From Candidatus Aminicenantota bacterium (GTDB taxonomy: Bacteria; Acidobacteriota; Aminicenantia; Aminicenantales; UBA4085): a stretch of 37,750 bases of DNA. This document shows, piece after piece, positions 27,482 to 35,428 of the stretch. The notes below the pieces were generated by a model. It searched no databases. It saw only the letters and a program-made list of their open reading frames with translations, and had not been told where the DNA came from. The first letter of the stretch is position 1, and the number at the start of each line of letters is the position of its first letter. The translations under genes and the position numbers were made by a program. The stretch is from positions 1 through 37,750 of the forward strand of contig JALHTW010000009.1 in the NCBI GenBank assembly GCA_022866045.1. Direction: 5' to 3'.

Positions 27482-28213
27482 TCAGTGGATGATTTTCCTT
27501 CCTCCGGTGTCTAAGAAGGCCATTTTTATTTCGTCGAGCGTTCCCGCCTGGAGCAGGAACGTCGTCGTTCCTATGCCGATCTCGTTCAAAAAATGCGCAT
27601 CGGATGAAGAAATGACCGGAAGGTGCGGGGCGAACTTGGCCTGCGCCTCGCTGAAGCTCATGCGGGGAGAAATCTCCAGGGCGTCAAGCTCGAGATGGTC
27701 AGGGATGAAGCCGAGTTGACCGATCAGGCTGAAACCCTCGCGGTCGATATGGGAGGCGACGGCCAGGCCGTTTAAGGAGTGGATCGTTGCGACAACTTCT
27801 TCCAGGGTCAGGGTTGAGGCCCCGATGAGGAGCCTTTTGTTAAAGCCGAGAACATCCCCCCGGTGATTGACGATGACCTGCATCCCGAACGCCCGTTCGT
27901 CATTTTCGCCAGGGAGATGGGCATAGATGATGTCTTGCAGGGCGAGGGCGGGCTCCACCTTGTCGAATAGGGCGAGGATGTGGACTTCCTCCTGAGACGT
28001 AACCTCCATGCCGGGAAGGACGCGGATGTCAAACTTCTCCGCGGCCTTCATCAACGCCGGCGTATTCTCGGCGGAATTGTGGTCGCAGATGCCGAGAATG
28101 TCGAGTTCCTTGATTTTGGCCTGGTTGGCGATTTTATGCGGAGACATTTCCAGGTCGCCGCAGGGCGAGAGACAGGTGTGGACGTGCAGGTCGGCTCTAT
28201 AAGTCCTGAGCAT
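27482..28213 (-). CDS. PHP-domain phosphoesterase-like protein
   Basis: YRADLHVHTCLSPCGDLEMSP, LGICDHNSAENTPA, GMEVTSQEEVHILALF, ISSSDAHFLNEIG. Confidence 0.88.
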   Translation of the reverse strand: MLRTYRADLHVHTCLSPCGDLEMSPHKIANQAKIKELDILGICDHNSAENTPALMKAAEKFDIRVLPGMEVTSQEEVHILALFDKVEPALALQDIIYAHLPGENDERAFGMQVIVNHRGDVLGFNKRLLIGASTLTLEEVVATIHSLNGLAVASHIDREGFSLIGQLGFIPDHLELDALEISPRMSFSEAQAKFAPHLPVISSSDAHFLNEIGIGTTTFLLQAGTLDEIKMAFLDTGGRKIIH

Positions 28214-28216
28214 CGG

Positions 28217-28558
28217 CTAATCCTTCGGCATGATCAGTCCATACAGTTTTCCTGAAATCCCAAATGCGGAGTCCGCCGTTCTGAGGAGGATCACATTTTC
28301 TTCCCGGGCTCTTTTGAGCGTATCTTCGTCCGGCGTCCGGTTGTTGACAAAAATGACCGCGGCCAAATCTTTGAGTTTGGCGACGGCGACGACGTTCTGA
28401 TGAGTTTGGAACGTGATCCAGATATTCTTTTCCCGGCTATGGGCCAAAACATCGCTCAGCATATCGCTGGTATAACCGCCCCTGACTTCGACATTAAAAT
28501 CTCCCTGAAGCTGTAACACTTCCAGGGATAAGGCGTTGATGATGTTCATAAGTTGCAT
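28217..28558 (-). CDS. DRTGG-domain-like protein
   Basis: QGDFNVEVRGGYTSDMLSDVLAHSREKNIWITFQTHQNVVAVAKLKDLAAVIFVNNRTPDEDTLKRAREENVILLRT. Confidence 0.78.
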   Translation of the reverse strand: MQLMNIINALSLEVLQLQGDFNVEVRGGYTSDMLSDVLAHSREKNIWITFQTHQNVVAVAKLKDLAAVIFVNNRTPDEDTLKRAREENVILLRTADSAFGISGKLYGLIMPKD

Positions 28559-29883
28559 GGTTCTTTTCCTTTTAATGGGATCCTGCTTTTTCTCCCGGGA
28601 GCGGCGGCGGAGAGCTCTTGGCCGGCGGATTTGATGACGCAGTCGGCCAACTTGGCTTCGCCTTTAACCACATCCTCGGCGAAGGTCAGACACGTCGGAG
28701 AACCGCAGGCACCGCAGTCGATCTTCGGCAGCGTCTCATAGAGATCATCCTTTTGTTTTCTTTTGGCGATCGCGCGGGTGAGGTCGTCGTCCAGGGGCTT
28801 GAGCGGCCGGACCTCAATCTTCCCTTCCATGAAGAAATATTTTTCTTGGTAACGCTTCCGGACCTCCCGGATGTCCGGGCAGGCTTTAATTTTCTCAAAT
28901 TCCAGGGTTTCGATAAGCTTGAGGATCTTGTTGTAAGAAATATAAACATTTTCCACGGTGAGCGACCCTCCGACGCAACCTTGGAGGCAGGAGTAGGCTT
29001 CGATGTAATCGATGTTGCGGAGTTTTCCGCGTTCGATGTCGTCAAAGACTTTGATGATGTCGGTCAGTCCGGACACCGAGAGCGAGTTCCGCAGCCTCAA
29101 CGTCCGGCAGATGCCACCGACCATGGCCCAGCCGATGCCCAGAATGCAGATGTTTTCCAAGCTCTTCCGATAGCTCTCGTTCGCCACGGCTTCCATGGCA
29201 GAGAGAAGTGGTCCATAAATGTCGGAAATGGCAATCGCCCCGTCGAGATGGGATTTCCCTTTTTCGGCCGGCTGCTTGATAGAAATCATTTTGGAAGGGC
29301 ACGGGGTGAGATAGAATGCGCCGATATCCTTTTCGTTCAGGCCGTACTGCCGGGCTTTTTTCTTTTTGATCTCCCGGGCGGCGATTTCGCGCGGATTATC
29401 GATCGGGATCAGGAGATCGACGAGATCCGGGTATCTGACCTGGATGAGGCGGACGATAACGGGACAGGTGTTAGAAATCAAAGGCTTTGGCCCTTTGTAG
29501 TCCCTGATGTATTCTTGGATGGCGAAGCTGATCTCGCCGCATGTCAAAGCCTGGTCGAAGGCGTCGTCAAAGCCGATTTTTTTCAGGCCATTAAGAATTT
29601 TGTCCGGCAGAATTTCCCGGCCGAACTGGGCGTAGAGCGCAGGCGACGGGATGGCGATAGTATGCCGGAATTTTGTGAGCTCGCCGAAAGGATTGGTAAG
29701 CGGGACAATGGCGCCGTTGGGGCAGGCGGTGATGCATTCGCCGCAGTCGATGCATTTTTCTTCGAGCATCAGGGCTTTTCCGCTTCTCACGCGGATGGCT
29801 TGGGTCGGGCAGGTCCGCATGCACCTCATCCGCCCCGCGCAACGATCGGTGTTGATCTGGATGGAATGAGAGTACAGACTCAT
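28546..29883 (-). CDS. [FeFe]-hydrogenase-like iron-sulfur protein (ferredoxin domain, H-cluster-like domain, C-terminal Fe-S domain); probable sensor-type paralogue
   Basis: CAGRMRCMRTCP and CIDCGECITACP; NTCPVIVRL (L1-like), TPCPSKMI (L2-like), EAYSCLQGCVGGS (L3-like); C-terminal CGACGSPTCLTFAEDVVKGEAKLADC. Confidence 0.82.
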   Translation of the reverse strand: MSLYSHSIQINTDRCAGRMRCMRTCPTQAIRVRSGKALMLEEKCIDCGECITACPNGAIVPLTNPFGELTKFRHTIAIPSPALYAQFGREILPDKILNGLKKIGFDDAFDQALTCGEISFAIQEYIRDYKGPKPLISNTCPVIVRLIQVRYPDLVDLLIPIDNPREIAAREIKKKKARQYGLNEKDIGAFYLTPCPSKMISIKQPAEKGKSHLDGAIAISDIYGPLLSAMEAVANESYRKSLENICILGIGWAMVGGICRTLRLRNSLSVSGLTDIIKVFDDIERGKLRNIDYIEAYSCLQGCVGGSLTVENVYISYNKILKLIETLEFEKIKACPDIREVRKRYQEKYFFMEGKIEVRPLKPLDDDLTRAIAKRKQKDDLYETLPKIDCGACGSPTCLTFAEDVVKGEAKLADCVIKSAGQELSAAAPGRKSRIPLKGKEPCNL

Positions 29884-30332
29884 GGATTGGCTTTCACTTT
29901 TGGATTGAGATAAATGACGATCTCGAGCCGGGTGCCCTTTCCCACCTCCGAGGAAATCTCGAACAGATCGGAGTTTTTTTTGATGTTGGGGAGGCCCATG
30001 CCCGCGCCGAACCCCATCTCCCGCATTTCGGGAGTGGCCGTGGAATATCCTTCCTTCATGGCCAGTTTGATGTCGGGAATGCCCGGTCCTTGATCTTGAA
30101 GGTGGAGATGAACCATCTCCGGCGTGACTCGCAGGGTCATTTCTCCTTTTTCGGCGTACATGACGACATTCATTTCGGCTTCATAAGTCGCGATGGCCGT
30201 ACGGCGGATGATGGACGGGTCGATCCCGAGCTCTTTGAGGATGTCCTTAACGGTCGTTGAAGCTTTTCCGGCGCGGCCGAAATTCCCTCCGATGATTTCA
30301 AAGGACTGCGATAGGACATTCTCGCCGCTCAT
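29880..30332 (-). CDS. Anti-sigma/RsbW-type HATPase_c protein
   Basis: TAIATYEAEMNVVMYAEKGEMTLRV...LQDQGPGIPDIKLAMKEGYSTATPEMREMGFGAGMGLPNIKKNSD; start MSGENVLS at 30332. Confidence 0.83.
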   Translation of the reverse strand: MSGENVLSQSFEIIGGNFGRAGKASTTVKDILKELGIDPSIIRRTAIATYEAEMNVVMYAEKGEMTLRVTPEMVHLHLQDQGPGIPDIKLAMKEGYSTATPEMREMGFGAGMGLPNIKKNSDLFEISSEVGKGTRLEIVIYLNPKVKANP

Positions 30333-30700
30333 TCCTTTTTTATTGTGTCCGAAACAAGAATTCCTAGAAGGCCGTGCGTGTAAAGGATTCCGCAAGCCTC
30401 GTACATCATGCGCTTCGTGGAGAGGACCGGGATTCCCTTGACCATGGCCAGCTCCAATCCCTCTTCGTCCGGCCATTTCCCCCGGACATAGACGATGGCC
30501 TTGGCTTCGAGGATATCGGCCGTCCGGACGGACTGCGCGTTGCTCAGCCCTGTCAGCAGCAGCTGCCCGGGTTGGCCGAAGGCCAGGACGTCGCTCATCA
30601 GGTCCGCGCTGCAGGCGCATTCGATATTGGTTTCAAGGAGGGCTTCGGTTCCCCAGACGACCTCGGCCTGAAGGAGGCGCTGAATTTCCCTGAGCTTCAT
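30329..30700 (-). CDS. DRTGG-domain-like protein (second copy)
   Basis: MKLREIQRLLQAEVVWGTEALLETNIECACSADLMSDVLAFGQPGQLLLTGLSNAQSVRTADILEAKAIVYVRGKWPDEEGLELA. Confidence 0.78.
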   Translation of the reverse strand: MKLREIQRLLQAEVVWGTEALLETNIECACSADLMSDVLAFGQPGQLLLTGLSNAQSVRTADILEAKAIVYVRGKWPDEEGLELAMVKGIPVLSTKRMMYEACGILYTHGLLGILVSDTIKKE

Positions 30701-30701
30701 A

Positions 30702-31553
30702 TTAATGTTCTTTTCCAACTTCTTTGATGATCATCTTTCCTTTGCGGATGATCCGTTCCGAGGGGGTGACCGTGGTCGGGCAATTTTCCCAGCAGGCGCC
30801 GCAGCCGTTGCATTTATCGATATCGACATAACGCGCTTTCTTCCGGATTTTAGCCTTGAAATTCCCGATATAGCCCGAAATTTCCTCAACCTCGCTCCAG
30901 GTCAGCAGCTCGATATTGGGGTGCTTTCCTGCCTCGCTCATCTTGGGAGTGAGGATGCAGGCCGAGCAGTCGAGAGTTGGAAAGGTCTTGTCGAGCTGTG
31001 ACATGTGGCCTCCGATGGACGGCTGCTGCTCGACAAGATAGACTTTTTTTCCGGACTTGGCGTAGGTCAGAGCGGCCTGAATGCCGGCGATCCCGCCGCC
31101 GACGATCAAAACTTCGGGGCGGACCGGAACTTCTTTTTTGGTCAGGGAATCATGCAGGGCGACCCGGCGGACGGCGGCCGAGATCAAGGCCTCGGCTTTT
31201 TTGGTCGCGTCCGCGGGCTTAAGCGTGACCCATGACACCTGCTCGCGGATATTCGACATCTGGAAATAGAAGGGATTCAACCCTCCTTCGGCCGTCACGC
31301 CCCGGACCGTGGGCTCATGCATGAGGGGAGAGCAGGAGGCGACGACGACGCGGTTCAGGTCGTGTTCCTTGATGCTCTTTTTGATCAATTCCTGTCCCGG
31401 ATCGGAACACATGAATTTGTATTCTTTGGCGACGATGACATCGTCCAGCTTGGCGGCGAAGTCCAAAACCTCGGTGACATTGACTTTTCCGGCGATGTTG
31501 GTGCCGCAGTGGCAGACGAAAACGCCGATTCTCGGCTGACCGTTATGGCTCAT
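30702..31553 (-). CDS. N-terminal half of heterodisulfide reductase subunit A (HdrA-N)
   Basis: RIGVFVCHCGTNIAGKVNV, FMCSDPGQELIKKSIKEHDLNRVVVASCSPLMHEPTVRG, GGLNPFYFQMSNIREQVSWV, LIVGGGIAGIQAALTYA, GGHMSQLDKTFPTLDCSACILTPKM, IGNFKAKIRKKARYVDIDKCNGCGACWENCP; ORF then ends (283 aa). Confidence 0.92.
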   Translation of the reverse strand: MSHNGQPRIGVFVCHCGTNIAGKVNVTEVLDFAAKLDDVIVAKEYKFMCSDPGQELIKKSIKEHDLNRVVVASCSPLMHEPTVRGVTAEGGLNPFYFQMSNIREQVSWVTLKPADATKKAEALISAAVRRVALHDSLTKKEVPVRPEVLIVGGGIAGIQAALTYAKSGKKVYLVEQQPSIGGHMSQLDKTFPTLDCSACILTPKMSEAGKHPNIELLTWSEVEEISGYIGNFKAKIRKKARYVDIDKCNGCGACWENCPTTVTPSERIIRKGKMIIKEVGKEH

Positions 31554-32434
31554 AGCGTCCCTCCGTTTTTAAGCTTTTTCCAGACCGGCTTCAACGAAAC
31601 GATCGACCGGGAAAATCCGAGGTCTTCTTTGGCGATACCCATCGCCAGTCCCAGCAATTGGCTGAAATAGAGGATGGGCATCGCGACGTCGTCCTTGTAT
31701 TTGCGCCCGGCCTTGTCCTGGGTGATTTCCAGGTTGAACTGGCAAAGAGGGCAGATCGTGACGATGGCGTCCGCGCCCTTCCGCTTGGCTTCTTTAAGAA
31801 GGATGTAATTCAGCCGCAGCCCGACCTCTTCGATCGTCCCGGTCAATGACCCTCCGCAGCAGCGTGTCTTGGCCGAGTAATTCACGGACTCGGCTCCCAC
31901 GGCCTCCAGAAGGCGGTCCAGCTTTGTGGGATAATCGGGATCATCGAAATCGGTGTACGGCCGGACGAGCTGGCACCCGTAGTAGCAGGCCACCTTGAGC
32001 CCTTTGAGAGGCCGTCGGACCAACTCCTTGATTTTCGGCAGGCCCACATCCTCGCTGAGAACCTGCAGGGGATGCTTGACGGCGACCTTGCCCTGGTATT
32101 CGCAGCCGACGCTCTTCAAATCCTTCAATATTTTGGCGGCCTTCGGCTGGGACCCCGCCAGGAAGATGTTGGATTTCTTGAGGGTCAGGTAGCAGCCGGC
32201 GCAGGGAGCGATGATGTCCTTTCCGGCTTTTTCGGCGAGGGCCAGGTTTCGCCCGCAGACGGCGGCGGCCATGGTATCGTCCACGGAAAAGTAAGCGGTC
32301 GCGCCGCAGCAGTTCCAGTCCTCAAGTTCCTGGAGCGGCATGCCGATCTCTTTGAAAACGGGAAGGATGGATTCTTCGTAAGCCCGGGAACTGCCTTTGA
32401 GCGAACAGCCGGGATAATAAACGTAACCGTTCAT
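31550..32434 (-). CDS. hdrB: Heterodisulfide reductase subunit B (HdrB)-like
   Basis: Two complete CCG motifs: NCCGATAYF...CAGCYLTL and YYGCQLVRP...RCCGGSLTGT...CPLCQFNLE; ATGA overlaps on both sides. Confidence 0.9.
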   Translation of the reverse strand: MNGYVYYPGCSLKGSSRAYEESILPVFKEIGMPLQELEDWNCCGATAYFSVDDTMAAAVCGRNLALAEKAGKDIIAPCAGCYLTLKKSNIFLAGSQPKAAKILKDLKSVGCEYQGKVAVKHPLQVLSEDVGLPKIKELVRRPLKGLKVACYYGCQLVRPYTDFDDPDYPTKLDRLLEAVGAESVNYSAKTRCCGGSLTGTIEEVGLRLNYILLKEAKRKGADAIVTICPLCQFNLEITQDKAGRKYKDDVAMPILYFSQLLGLAMGIAKEDLGFSRSIVSLKPVWKKLKNGGTL

Positions 32435-33012
32435 CGGGTGTCCTCCTTGATAGCCTTTAATAAGGCTCCCAGTTGCTTTCTGTCTTTGATGGATTCTTTC
32501 TTGAGAGACATGCGTCCGGTCTTCATGAGTTTGAGCCCAAGAGGGGCCATTTTGAACAAGCCGAAGGGGTTGCGGGATTTGAGGTAGAGGTTAAGGATGA
32601 GCCACATTTCTGAATTCCGGCCGTATTTCGCGATCAGCCGGGACATTTGCCTGTCCAGGACCGGAATGGCGAACCGCGAGGGATAGACTTTCTCTTCGAT
32701 GGCTTTCCGCTTGAGAGCATACATGACGTCGGTGATTTTGATTTTGGATGGGCAGCGCACCTGGCACGTGTAGCAGGATGGACAAAGCCAGATGGTGAAG
32801 CTCCTCAGGGCTTCGTCTTTGAAGCCGCTTTTAATCATGGCGATGATTTTTCTCGGCGTATAATCCATATAGACGGCCATCGGGCAGGAACTGCTGCATG
32901 TCCCGCATTGGATGCATTCATCGATTTCTTCGCATCTCGACATTTCCTTGATTTCGTCCACAAAGCCGGAATCCAGTTCTTCCTCGTATTTGACTTTTTT
33001 ATGGATTTCCAT
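32431..33012 (-). CDS. hdrC: Heterodisulfide reductase subunit C (HdrC)-like
   Basis: CIQCGTCSSSCPMAVYMDYTPRKIIAMI and CPSCYTCQVRCPSKIKITDVMYALKRKA. Confidence 0.9.
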   Translation of the reverse strand: MEIHKKVKYEEELDSGFVDEIKEMSRCEEIDECIQCGTCSSSCPMAVYMDYTPRKIIAMIKSGFKDEALRSFTIWLCPSCYTCQVRCPSKIKITDVMYALKRKAIEEKVYPSRFAIPVLDRQMSRLIAKYGRNSEMWLILNLYLKSRNPFGLFKMAPLGLKLMKTGRMSLKKESIKDRKQLGALLKAIKEDTR

Positions 33013-33373
33013 GAATCCTCCTCTTAGAAATCATTCATAGGACAAGTTTTCTCCGGAAATCTATGGCAGGCCATTTCCTCCTCCCGTTTCGCCGGCCGGC
33101 AGAAAAAGAAGGGGGAATCCTTGGCTCTGTGGAAGAGGTCTCTGATGCCGGGGGCCTGGTGACGAATTGTAGAGGGAGACAGTCGGCAGGGCCGGAAGGA
33201 ACGCTGAGGAATAATGGCCGTAACAATACATCTCAAACGCAATAAGAAATCACGTCTTCGAGCGCGCCGATTTCTCCTCTTGGAGGTACAACTCAATTCC
33301 CTTACAGATTCCTGCATCAAAATTTTCTATCTAAATGATAGGGTTGGTAGGAAATCCCCTATATTTAGTATTA

Positions 33374-33402
33374 ATTCTATTTGGAAAAAAACTCTTTGTC
33401 AA
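33374..33402 (-). promoter_or_regulatory. sigma70-type promoter candidate for the hdrC...mvhA-like operon
   Basis: Minus strand TTGACA-N17-TAGAAT; about 360 nt upstream of hdrC. Confidence 0.55.
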
Positions 33403-33641
33403 TAGATTTCGCGTAATTTTTCCCCATGACTATGGGGTATTTTTCCACATTTTCTTTATCAGTATCTCTTTCGGCGTTAATTTTTCGGCTTATTCTTTCT
33501 ATCATGCCTTCGCCTGAAACGCGGGATCGGCATCATCCATGTCTTTCGCCAGGCCCATCCCGCTTACTCAATTAGGGGGGATTTGATATAGCACGTATGA
33601 AGACTTTATCTTAGTGATATTAAACCCCCTACCCCACAAAT

Positions 33642-33715
33642 CCGGAGACACGAACCTATTTTTTGGCCCCCCTTGGAAATCGAGGGGGGGCCTCAGAAGC
33701 CGTTCGCGTTTTCGG
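33642..33715. repeat. Palindromic intergenic repeat, copy A
   Basis: CCGGAGACACGAAC...CCCCCCTTGGAAATCGAGGGGGG...GTTCGCGTTTTCGG; its right arm is homologous in inverted orientation to 34983-35036. Confidence 0.75.
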
Positions 33716-33985
33716 CTAATGAGGCGATGGCAGCCGGGCTGATCGTGGACAGGACCCACGGAATCACAATCTTAAGTCGTCACGGACAAAGAGATGCTTA
33801 CCCGCTTGCTTTTTTAGTAAACAAATTGTGCATTTTCCGGGCCGAGTCAGAGAGGAGCGAGCGGATATCCAGAACCTTCCGGGCAGCAGGTTCCCTTTTT
33901 TAATGAGTTTTTCGCTTGCTTTTTCGCTTGCAAAAAAAGTAGAATTTGAAAATAATAGGAGCATATCGAACTGGAAGGAGGAAAA

Positions 33986-34675
33986 ATGAGGAGAAAGAGT
34001 CTAATCGTATGGGGTGTGATTCTGGTCCTGTTTTCCCTGCAGAGCTGCAAATCCAAGCCTGAACAGACATTATTGAAGAGCTATATCCATGCCTGTAACC
34101 TCAATGACGTGTCGACTATGTCAACCATGGCGGTCGATCCGATCAAGATCGACGCGGAAAGCTGGACGATCACTAAAGTCAGCGAGGAAAAGATTGAGCC
34201 CGCCACTCTCCCCGACCTGAACAAGGCTGAACTCGACCTCGCGAAGCAGAGGGACGCCCATATCCCCGTGACGCTGGACGCCAAAGATGAGCTGGACCTA
34301 GCGAAGGATGAATACAACTCCGCCCGGACCAGCGCCGCCAAAGCCGCGGCAAAGGCCAAGATGGATGCCGCCCAGAAGAAGTACGACGACGAATATAAGC
34401 TCCATCAGGATCTGATCAAACAGTACAATGATGCGAAGGCCGCGGCCGCCAAGGAGGAGGAGATCACGACCTTCTCGCTGGGAGCCGGCCAGCTGCCGAA
34501 CATCCGCGACCTCAAAGGCGAAGTCCACTCTAAGGACGTTGAGATTCAGGCGAAGTTCAAAGACGGATCGGCCAAGAACTACAGGATCATGACGAGGATG
34601 TACAGGCTCAAGGACGAGGCGGTGAACGTTGCTCATCCCGGCCGCTGGATCATCACGAAATTCGAGCAGCTGTAA
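33986..34675 (+). CDS. Putative lipoprotein with coiled-coil segment
   Basis: MRRKSLIVWGVILVLFSLQSC lipobox; Lys/Ala/Asp-rich heptad-like middle; GGAGGA-like RBS upstream. Confidence 0.75.
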   Translation: MRRKSLIVWGVILVLFSLQSCKSKPEQTLLKSYIHACNLNDVSTMSTMAVDPIKIDAESWTITKVSEEKIEPATLPDLNKAELDLAKQRDAHIPVTLDAKDELDLAKDEYNSARTSAAKAAAKAKMDAAQKKYDDEYKLHQDLIKQYNDAKAAAAKEEEITTFSLGAGQLPNIRDLKGEVHSKDVEIQAKFKDGSAKNYRIMTRMYRLKDEAVNVAHPGRWIITKFEQL

Positions 34676-34780
34676 ACACGAACAGGACAACACGCGGAGC
34701 CCGCTTTTAAGGGAGGCGGAAAGCCCTGGGATCGACAGGGCGCGGAGTAACGTTAAGGCCTGGCCCCGATTTATTTCGCC

Positions 34781-34809
34781 TTGACTCGTCGAACGTTATC
34801 CGCTATAAA
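34781..34809 (+). promoter_or_regulatory. sigma70-type promoter of the tRNA-Lys/tRNA-Glu unit
   Basis: TTGACT-N17-TATAAA, 15 bp before the tRNA-Lys 5' end. Confidence 0.75.
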
Positions 34810-34824
34810 TAAGGGTTCTTTTTT

Positions 34825-34896
34825 GGGCCGTTAGCTCAGAGGTAGAGCACCGGCCTTTTAAGCCGGGTGTCGCTGGTTCGAGCCCAGCACGGCTCA
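34825..34896 (+). tRNA. tRNA-Lys (TTT)
   Basis: Cloverleaf: acceptor GGGCCGT/ACGGCTC, anticodon loop CTTTTAA, T-arm GGTTCGAGCCC; no encoded CCA. Confidence 0.95.
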
Positions 34897-34904
34897 TTTT
34901 TTTT

Positions 34905-34977
34905 GCCCCTGTCGTCTAGAGGCCCAGGACACCGCCCTTTCAAGGCAGCAACACGGGTTCGAATCCCGTCGGGGGCG
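34905..34977 (+). tRNA. tRNA-Glu (TTC)
   Basis: Acceptor GCCCCTG/CGGGGGC, anticodon loop CTTTCAA, T-arm CGGGTTCGAATCCCG; no encoded CCA. Confidence 0.95.
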
Positions 34978-34982
34978 CTATA

Positions 34983-35036
34983 CCTTAGCCGAAGACGCGA
35001 ACATTTTTCGGGGCCCCCCTTGAATTCCAAGGGGGG
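34983..35036. repeat. Palindromic intergenic repeat, copy B (inverted relative to copy A)
   Basis: Reverse complement CCCCCCTTGGAATTCAAGGGGGGCCCCGAAAAATGTTCGCGTCTTCGGCTAAGG aligns to 33667-33720. Confidence 0.75.
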
Positions 35037-35152
35037 ATTGAAATCACTGAACGCGCCTCTAGAGAGGCTCAAACATCAGCTGCCGGCCGTCGTCACGGCT
35101 GCCCTCGTCGAAAAACGCCTCAGGAAGGCTAGGCCCTCCATGGTCGCTTCGA

Positions 35153-35374
35153 CTATTTCTGAGAAGATGGCGTCTGAGTGTTTTTTTTGTATCGTTTCTT
35201 CCAGAGCGAGTATACGACGACGGCCGGGATCTGGTAGACGGCGATGATGATCGGGGAGAGGATGATCCAGAAGACGTTCATGCCCGGGGCGAAAAGGATG
35301 ATGAAGCCGGCCACGCCTCCAAGGGAGAGGATGATCGCCCCCGCCAGCCAGAGGATGGAAACCACTTTTTTCAT
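35153..35374 (-). CDS. Small membrane protein (73 aa)
   Basis: Two hydrophobic segments: VVSILWLAGAIILSLGGVAGFIILFA and VFWIILSPIIIAVYQIPAVVVYSLW; positively charged tail. Confidence 0.6.
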   Translation of the reverse strand: MKKVVSILWLAGAIILSLGGVAGFIILFAPGMNVFWIILSPIIIAVYQIPAVVVYSLWKKRYKKNTQTPSSQK

Positions 35375-35428
35375 ATTTTTTAATCGCCCTCTTTCCCGCT
35401 TCTAAAAAAGGGGATGAGGGATGATTCC

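Noticed and set aside
28618-29913. 431-aa plus-strand ORF
   Set aside because: Antisense to the FeFe-hydrogenase-like protein.
30702-31553. HdrA-N explained as a full HdrA broken by a sequencing frameshift
   Set aside because: Downstream sequence in all frames is a DRTGG gene, not HdrA; the missing half is found intact as part of another fusion protein.
33024-33320. 98-aa minus-strand ORF upstream of hdrC
   Set aside because: Low-complexity Arg/Pro-rich sequence with no recognisable motif; more likely leader/intergenic.
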